NCBI GenBank assembly: GCA_041624375.1
Contig: JBFJVD010000081.1
Location: forward strand, 1-11,479
Reading direction: 5' to 3'
Length of the DNA stretch: 11,479 bases
Origin: JBFJVD01 sp041624375
GTDB lineage: Bacteria; Chloroflexota; Anaerolineae; Anaerolineales; E44-bin32
Shown in pieces: positions 7,184-11,479 of the stretch. The position numbers and the translations under genes were made by a program. Every line of letters starts with the position of its first letter. Position 1 is the first letter of the stretch. Under the pieces are notes generated by a model that saw nothing but the letters and a program-made list of their open reading frames with translations, ran no database searches and had not been told where the DNA came from.

Positions 7184-7609
7184 ATGGCGCCTCACTCCGT
7201 CATCACCGTGCGTACCAATCTGACCGATGCAGGCAAGCTTGTCGCCGAAACCTGCCGGCATTTTGGTTACACCCCTTGGTCGATGAGCGGAAATCTGGCC
7301 CACCACACGATCCCCCTCCGGGCGACTGCCGCGCGGATCAGCATCATGGACTGCGGGGTGGATCAACTTGCGGAGACGGCCTGGGAAGAAGCGATCGGGA
7401 GTGCCTACCTGCGCGCCGTGGCGCCCCAACACAGCGAAATCATCATGTGGGAGGAAGACCTCGCCGGCCAACCGCTTGCACCAGCGAAGGCGCCGAAGCT
7501 GAAGGCCTTCGCCGAGCGGCTGAAGCAGCTGGTCCAGGCTCGCGGCTTGATGCTTCCCTGCGATGGGACCGAAGCAGCTGTCCCCGGAGCCAATTCGCAG
7601 CCATCCTGA
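7184..7609 (+). CDS. Hypothetical 141-aa protein
   Basis: I do not recognise this protein. The chosen ATG has a good Shine-Dalgarno (GAGGA, seven bases upstream); an in-frame TTG at 7133 is a poorer alternative. The codons have the high third-position GC of the neighbouring genes, and the opposite-strand frame across the same bases gives an Arg/Gly-rich shadow, so this strand is preferred. The protein is soluble, without signal peptide or membrane segment. A beta-alpha start (HSVITVRTNL, then a helix to Cys24) is followed by HFGYTPW, a beta strand around RISIMDCG (Cys57), a helix rich in Glu/Ala, and an Ala/Lys-rich helix from about 95 to 120. The tail is Pro/Ser rich. It stands alone between a terminator and a convergent permease gene. 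No function inferred. Confidence 0.72.
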   Translation: MAPHSVITVRTNLTDAGKLVAETCRHFGYTPWSMSGNLAHHTIPLRATAARISIMDCGVDQLAETAWEEAIGSAYLRAVAPQHSEIIMWEEDLAGQPLAPAKAPKLKAFAERLKQLVQARGLMLPCDGTEAAVPGANSQPS

Positions 7610-7652
7610 CCCAAACGCCACTCGGTTGAAGATGCCACATCCGGCAGGTACT

Positions 7653-8432
7653 TTACAAGCCTGCCAGTGCGCCCAGCCTGTCCAGGATTCCTAAAAGCTC
7701 GGCGGCCGAGACAACGATGACGGCGATCAGAAGCCGCCGCACCCAAATTGCGCCGCGCTCCACCGCAAACCGGGCTGCGAGCCACGCGCCGAGCATATTC
7801 CCCACGCCCAGGATAAGCCCGATTCCCCATACCACCTGCGCATTGCGGACAAACACGACGAGCGCCGCGGCTGTGAAGAGCAAGTTGATCAGGACTTTAA
7901 CGGCATTGGCTCGCACCAGATCGTAGCCGATCCCGAGGACCAGCCCTGCAAGCAAGAAGATGCCCACGCCGGCCTGGATGAACCCGCCATACGCCCCGAT
8001 GACAAAGAAGATGGCCCATGCGCCCAGGCCCGGCCTGGCGCTCATTTCCATCTGCCGACCCTCGAGCCAGCGATTTGGTTGGACGAGGATGATGAGCAGC
8101 ATGATGATCATCAGCGCGCCGATCGTCCGGCGCATGAGCTCTTCGTCAAGGTTGACCGCGATCTGTGCGCCGACCAGGGAGCCGAGGATAGCCGGCACGC
8201 TCAGCCAGAGCGCACCCCGCAAATCGAGGGCGCCGCGACGGCGAAAGCTCTCACCACCTACCATATTCTGGAGCAGGATCCCGACCCGGTTGGTGCCGTT
8301 GGCGACATTGGCAGGGAGCCCGAGGAAGATGAGGAGGGGCAGGGTCACCAGCGATCCGCTGCCGGCGAGCGTGTTGATGAAGCCGGCCACAAAACCCGCC
8401 GCGACCACAGCCGGATAGAGGTACCAGTCCAA
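7653..8432 (-). CDS. TauE/SafE-family sulfite/anion exporter-like permease
   Basis: This is a 259-aa integral membrane protein of normal length for the family. It contains about eight hydrophobic segments and the two family-typical loops: AGFINTLAGSGSLVTLPLL near residue 14, and a second-half repeat AYGGFIQAGVGIFLLAG (147-163). The NGTNRVG element at 45-51 is also typical. Members move sulfite, sulfoacetate or other small anions, or have unknown substrates; none can be assigned here. The start is a TTG (8432-8430) with AGGAGG six bases upstream. The frame runs open to 8768, but the upstream residues are hydrophilic, lack a start with a ribosome site and overlap the next gene on the other strand. 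It converges on the 141-aa gene and is head-to-head with the S2P gene. Confidence 0.9.
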   Translation of the reverse strand: MDWYLYPAVVAAGFVAGFINTLAGSGSLVTLPLLIFLGLPANVANGTNRVGILLQNMVGGESFRRRGALDLRGALWLSVPAILGSLVGAQIAVNLDEELMRRTIGALMIIMLLIILVQPNRWLEGRQMEMSARPGLGAWAIFFVIGAYGGFIQAGVGIFLLAGLVLGIGYDLVRANAVKVLINLLFTAAALVVFVRNAQVVWGIGLILGVGNMLGAWLAARFAVERGAIWVRRLLIAVIVVSAAELLGILDRLGALAGL

Positions 8433-8484
8433 GCGCGTCCTCCTGGCGCCAACCGCAGCAAACTCGACCCTGCTGCGGAAGGTC

Positions 8485-8490
8485 TTTATA
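8485..8490 (-). promoter_or_regulatory. Possible -10 box of the permease gene
   Basis: TATAAA on the minus strand lies 53 bases before the TTG start, at a usual promoter distance, without a recognisable -35. It is within 15 bases of the divergent -10 box of the S2P gene, so the two promoters would compete for polymerase. Confidence 0.25.
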
Positions 8491-8497
8491 CCCCACT

Positions 8498-8506
8498 TGT
8501 TATACT
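8498..8506 (+). promoter_or_regulatory. Extended -10 promoter of the S2P gene
   Basis: TGTTATACT is an extended -10 element (TG-n-TATACT, five of six in the hexamer). The -35 region is weak, as often with extended -10 promoters. The predicted leader is about 25 bases and carries the purine-rich ribosome site GGAGGCGGAGG just before the ATG at 8538. Confidence 0.5.
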
Positions 8507-8537
8507 GAGACCGATACTCTTGGAGGCGGAGGGATTC

Positions 8538-9674
8538 ATGGGCAGTTCCATACGCGTTTTCACTGTGCGGGGAATCGATGTTAAGATGCACATCACGTTC
8601 CCGCTCATCTTGGTCTGGGCGGCCATTCAGTTCGGCCTCATCGGTAATCGGGGTCTCGATGGGGCGATCTTCGGCGTGGTGGTCACGTTGCTCCTCTTTG
8701 GCATTGTGGTTCTCCACGAGCTGGGCCACAGCTTCGCCGCACTCGAGTACGGAGTTCCAATCGAGCAAATCGTCTTGCTCCCGATTGGTGGCGTGGCCCA
8801 GATGGGGCGCCCGCCGGATAAGCCAAGCCAGGAGCTCGTGATCGCCATTGCCGGGCCTGCGGTGAATTTCGGGCTGGCGGTCCTGCTGGCGCTGGCGACC
8901 CTCATTGTCCCCTACAACTTCTCACCGCGCGAGATGATCATCAGCCTGCAGGGGATGGGTGAGCTCGGCGTGGGTCCGATCTTCAATTATGTGTTTGTCT
9001 CCAACCTTTTCATTGGGGCCTTCAACCTCCTGCCGGCCTTCCCGATGGATGGCGGCAGGGTTCTGCGGGCGCTGCTGGCGCTCCGGCTGGAGTATGGCCT
9101 GGCCACCCGAATCGCGGTCTCGATCGGACAGGCGATGGCATGGCTCCTCGGCCTCTGGGGATTCTTGGGCGGGGGCTTCTTCCTCATCTTGATCGCTGTC
9201 TTCATCTATCTTGGCGCTGGGCAGGAAGGCCAGCTCGTTCAGCTCCGAGGCGTGCTCGCCAGATTGACAGTCGACCAGGCCTATTCACGACAAACTGAGA
9301 CGCTGAAGCCTGATTCGACCCTGCGAGACGCGGTTGATCTCACACTGACATCTTTCCAGTCGAACTTCCCGGTCTGCACAGATGGTCAGCTTGTGGGATT
9401 GCTCACACAGAAGATCCTGATCGAGGCATTGAACCGGCATCCCCCGGACACGCCTGTGCAGGAGGTCATGCGCACGGACATTCAGCCGGTTTCCCCCAAG
9501 GACGGGCTGTTCGATGTCCAGCAACAGCTCTCTCAAAGCCAGGTGGAAGCACTGCCGGTCGTGGATTTCGGCCGTTATCTTGGCCTGATCACGGCCCAGG
9601 ACATCGGCGAGATCTATCGCCTCGGTTCGAATCAGCCAGAGATGCTGCGCCGCCTGCGTATCCACGAGGCGTAA
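8538..9674 (+). CDS. Site-2-type zinc metalloprotease (M50) with CBS domains
   Basis: This is a 378-aa membrane metalloprotease. HELGH at 60-64 supplies two zinc His (60, 64) and the catalytic Glu61; NLLPAFPMDGG at 163-173 supplies the third ligand, Asp171. About six hydrophobic segments cover 18-220, with the active site within the membrane. Residues about 245-372 form a pair of CBS domains (VMRTDIQPVSPKDG marks the second), which bind adenine nucleotides and probably regulate proteolysis. This is the S2P/SpoIVFB-like group with C-terminal CBS domains, which cuts membrane-bound substrates such as anti-sigma factors. No anti-sigma or sigma gene is adjacent, so the substrate is unknown. ATG 8538 has a strong Shine-Dalgarno (GGAGGCGGAGG); the longer open frame upstream is antisense to the permease. 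Confidence 0.94.
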   Translation: MGSSIRVFTVRGIDVKMHITFPLILVWAAIQFGLIGNRGLDGAIFGVVVTLLLFGIVVLHELGHSFAALEYGVPIEQIVLLPIGGVAQMGRPPDKPSQELVIAIAGPAVNFGLAVLLALATLIVPYNFSPREMIISLQGMGELGVGPIFNYVFVSNLFIGAFNLLPAFPMDGGRVLRALLALRLEYGLATRIAVSIGQAMAWLLGLWGFLGGGFFLILIAVFIYLGAGQEGQLVQLRGVLARLTVDQAYSRQTETLKPDSTLRDAVDLTLTSFQSNFPVCTDGQLVGLLTQKILIEALNRHPPDTPVQEVMRTDIQPVSPKDGLFDVQQQLSQSQVEALPVVDFGRYLGLITAQDIGEIYRLGSNQPEMLRRLRIHEA

Positions 9675-9805
9675 TCAGGTCGGATCACTCCTTCCGCCCA
9701 GCTCAAGCAACCGAAATGGGGACGTCGGGCGCGCTTGCGCCGTTCCCGAAGGCGTGCCATCATGCGCTCACTGCGAGCGACGTGGCAGAGGGGCCCAGCG
9801 GTTCA

Positions 9806-9834
9806 TTGCATGTGCTTTGTACCGCGTGTACACT
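9806..9834 (+). promoter_or_regulatory. Possible promoter of the receiver gene
   Basis: TTGCAT (9806-9811) and TACACT (9829-9834) are 17 bases apart, giving a leader of about 25 bases to the ATG at 9865. The -10 matches four of six, the -35 three of six. The rest of 9675-9864 holds no gene, only short stems such as GGCGC-gctt-GCGCC. Confidence 0.35.
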
Positions 9835-9864
9835 AGGTCGACTCAGCCTCCTAGGAGAGCCGTG

Positions 9865-10251
9865 ATGGCTGCCAACAGCAAGCGGGTCGTCTGCATCGAA
9901 GATGAGCCTGAGATGATCGATCTCGTCCGATTGATCCTCGGGCGCAAGGGCTTCGAAGTGATCGGGGCTAATGGCGGCGTGGAAGGTCTTGAGACCGTTC
10001 GTACGGAGCGCCCGGATCTCGTCCTGCTCGACCTGATGATGCCCGATATGGACGGCTGGGAGGTCTACCAGCAGATGAAGGCGGACGAAGAACTCCGCGG
10101 GATCCCGGTGGTCGTCGTCACTGCGAAGGCGCAGTCCATTGACAAAGTGCTGGGGCTGCATATCGCCAAGGTTGACGACTACATAACCAAGCCCTTCGGC
10201 CCGCAGGAACTGTTGGAGAGCGTTGAGAAGATCCTGGGCGTCACCGAATAG
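9865..10251 (+). CDS. Stand-alone CheY-like response regulator receiver
   Basis: This 128-aa protein is a single receiver domain with every key residue: acidic pair Glu12/Asp13, phospho-acceptor Asp56 (LLDLMMPDMDGWEV), Thr86 (VVVTAK) and Lys109 (ITKPFG). There is no output domain, so it acts by protein contact or phosphotransfer. No histidine kinase is in the window, making this an orphan receiver. I chose ATG 9865, preceded by TAGGAGAG; the GTG directly before it (9862) is possible and adds one residue. The frame is open to 9754, but those 37 residues are not receiver-like and cover the promoter. A terminator closes the unit just downstream. Confidence 0.94.
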   Translation: MAANSKRVVCIEDEPEMIDLVRLILGRKGFEVIGANGGVEGLETVRTERPDLVLLDLMMPDMDGWEVYQQMKADEELRGIPVVVVTAKAQSIDKVLGLHIAKVDDYITKPFGPQELLESVEKILGVTE

Positions 10252-10275
10252 GGATTAGCGCATGTGCGGATCGAT

Positions 10276-10300
10276 CGGGGCGGCGCTGTCGCCCCGTTTT
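10276..10300 (+). terminator. Intrinsic terminator of the receiver gene
   Basis: The stem CGGGGCG (10276-10282) pairs with CGCCCCG (10290-10296) around a 7-base loop and is followed by TTTTCTATT. It starts 25 bases after the stop codon. It lies upstream of the DUF192 start, which argues against starting that gene at the GTG at 10264. Confidence 0.8.
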
Positions 10301-10314
10301 CTATTCCAGCTACC

Positions 10315-10692
10315 ATGACCTCCTGGGTTCGGGTTCAGAACCTTTCGCGCGCTTCGGAGATCGCTGCGCGCGCTCGCTGGTGTGCGGATTACCTATGCCG
10401 ACTGCGCGGCTTCGCCTTCCGCACCGAAGTCCACGAGGGGGAGGCGCTGGTTCTGGTGTGGCCACGTGAGAGTCGATCCGAGGCTGCGATTCACATGTTC
10501 GCCGTATTTACCGAGCTCGGCGTCGCCTGGCTCGATCGAAACGGGCGGGTTGTCGATGTGCGCATCGCAAAGCCCTGGCGGCTCTACGCGCCGTCGGCTC
10601 CTGCGAAGTACACGTTGGAAGGCTCGCCGTCGATGTTAGAATCGCTCGCCGTGGGAGATCAGCTGGAGTTCGTACCAGATGCGCCGGCTTAG
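10315..10692 (+). CDS. DUF192 family protein
   Basis: This 125-aa protein has the DUF192 pattern: RLRGFAFR (29-36) for the family's RGLMxR, a strand LVLVW (45-49), then IHMFAVFTELGVAWLDRNG (59-77), which replaces the usual WMKNT-type segment, and KYTLEGSPSMLESLAVGDQL (98-117) near the end. The molecular function of DUF192 is unknown; members are often secreted, but this one has no signal peptide. The start at 10315 has no clear Shine-Dalgarno. I prefer it because the alternative GTG at 10264 would put a terminator hairpin inside the coding region. The end overlaps the LysM gene by 14 bases in another frame, so the two are probably co-translated. Confidence 0.82.
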   Translation: MTSWVRVQNLSRASEIAARARWCADYLCRLRGFAFRTEVHEGEALVLVWPRESRSEAAIHMFAVFTELGVAWLDRNGRVVDVRIAKPWRLYAPSAPAKYTLEGSPSMLESLAVGDQLEFVPDAPA

Positions 10693-11479
10693 CCTGGTTT
10701 TGCTTTTAATCGCACTACTTATCCCGACGGGCGCCATTCGGGTTTCAGCGCAAACTGCCGGGCCGATCTATGTCGTCCAGGCTGGAGATACGCTGACGGC
10801 GATCGCCATAAAGTTCGGGACCACGGTGGATGAGCTGATCTCCGCGAACGGTATTGCCGACCCGTCCTCGATCGTCCCCGGCCAGGAGATCGTCATCCCA
10901 GGGTTTGAATCCATCAGCGGCCGGCTGACCACCCGTGCGATCGAATTTGGCGAAACCATGGAAAGCCTCTCCCTGCGCTACGGCGTTCCGCAGCCCGATC
11001 TCATCCGTCTCAACCGGGTTATTCGCCCCGACCGGCTCTATGTCGGCCAGGAAGTAATCCTGCCTGAGAACCCCGAAGATGGCGCGGGCCTCTCAAGCGC
11101 TCGCCGTTGGCTCTTGAAGCCGGGGGAGAGTGTGCTGGAAGCCGCCGTCCGGGCCGGCGTGAGCCCCTGGTCGCTGGATCGGAATGACACCGCCGTGCGG
11201 ACGTGGCGTACGCCGGGCGAGCTGCTTGCGGCCCCGGGGGGCGAGGAGCCGCCCATCGGATTGCCCGAGCCCGTTCTCGCTGTGCAGGTCGAGCCATCGC
11301 CCGCCACGCAAGGGCGAACAATGGTCGTTCGCATCCTGCTCGCCGCGCCGGCGTGGGCCGAAGGCCGGTTTGATTCGTGGGCGCTCGGTTTCTTCTCCGA
11401 TGACGCGCAAAACCTTGTTGGCATGCAGGGTGTCCACGCCATGCTCGAACCGGGGTTCTATGATCTGCAGATCGACCTC
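10679..11479 (+). CDS. Secreted LysM-repeat protein, probably an M23-type peptidase front (3' end outside window)
   Basis: The frame is open from ATG 10679 to the right edge (267 residues). An N-terminal signal peptide is clear: MRR, a hydrophobic run at 4-20, and an Ala-rich cut region near SAQ (23-25). LysM 1 covers about 29-75 (YVVQAGDTLTAIA), LysM 2 about 82-129, and a degenerate third LysM about 143-188 (WLLKPGESVLEAAVRAGV). From about 203 a beta-rich domain begins (ATQGRTMVVRILLA, then GVHAMLEPGFYDL). In Chloroflexota proteins that I recall, this domain precedes an M23 zinc peptidase, but the catalytic part is beyond the window, so the enzyme call is an inference. It should bind peptidoglycan or a similar glycan outside the membrane. 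Translation is likely coupled to DUF192 through the 14-base overlap; GGAG lies about ten bases upstream of the start. Confidence 0.88.
   Translation, partial: MRRLSLVLLLIALLIPTGAIRVSAQTAGPIYVVQAGDTLTAIAIKFGTTVDELISANGIADPSSIVPGQEIVIPGFESISGRLTTRAIEFGETMESLSLRYGVPQPDLIRLNRVIRPDRLYVGQEVILPENPEDGAGLSSARRWLLKPGESVLEAAVRAGVSPWSLDRNDTAVRTWRTPGELLAAPGGEEPPIGLPEPVLAVQVEPSPATQGRTMVVRILLAAPAWAEGRFDSWALGFFSDDAQNLVGMQGVHAMLEPGFYDLQIDL

Noticed and set aside
7643..7665. GGCAGG/CCTGCC stem over the permease stop codon as a bidirectional terminator
   Set aside because: Only six base pairs, no T-tract on either strand, and one arm lies inside the coding end.
8079..8537. Upstream extension of the S2P frame
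   Set aside because: It runs antisense through the permease with repetitive Asp/Glu/Arg content; the strong ribosome site and promoter directly precede ATG 8538.

Overview
The window is about 60% GC by eye, densely coded, and shows no tRNA, rRNA, CRISPR array or insertion sequence. The gene set suggests a chromosome fragment from a Chloroflexota bacterium, probably Anaerolineae-like: a class III cyclase fused to a STAND-type ATPase and TPRs, a site-2 protease with CBS domains, and a DUF192 gene overlapping a LysM protein that looks like the front of an M23 peptidase. The taxonomic call is an inference from family content only.

Left part (1-2483, minus strand): a two-gene operon. A cytosolic-looking subtilase (S8, complete Asp/His/Asn/Ser set, propeptide-like N-terminus, Csp-like insertion) is followed, with a 4-base GTGA stop/start overlap, by a metallo-beta-lactamase-fold hydrolase of the 'GDS...VDGG...HxDxDH' type that runs off the left edge.

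Control region (2484-3140): 657 bases without a convincing gene between divergent operons. It holds a perfect 13-bp dyad, a perfect 8-bp dyad, a cluster of four GGGTGA/TCACCC half-sites, and candidate promoters pointing both ways.

Centre (3141-6944, plus strand): a 1118-aa cyclase/STAND ATPase/TPR protein and, 15 bases downstream behind a strong Shine-Dalgarno, a 143-aa protein of unknown function with a beta-rich C-terminus. A hairpin terminator lies at 7030-7061. The divergent pairing of a protease/MBL operon with a signal-transducing STAND ATPase operon is the most system-like arrangement here. It resembles protease/MBL/STAND components of prokaryotic conflict (defence) systems without matching one I can name.

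Right part (7184-11479): an orphan 141-aa protein (+); a TauE/SafE permease (-, TTG start) head-to-head with an S2P metalloprotease (+); a stand-alone CheY-like receiver (+) with its own terminator; then DUF192 and a three-LysM secreted protein (+), overlapping by 14 bases, the last one cut by the right edge. This side looks like ordinary housekeeping and envelope gene content.
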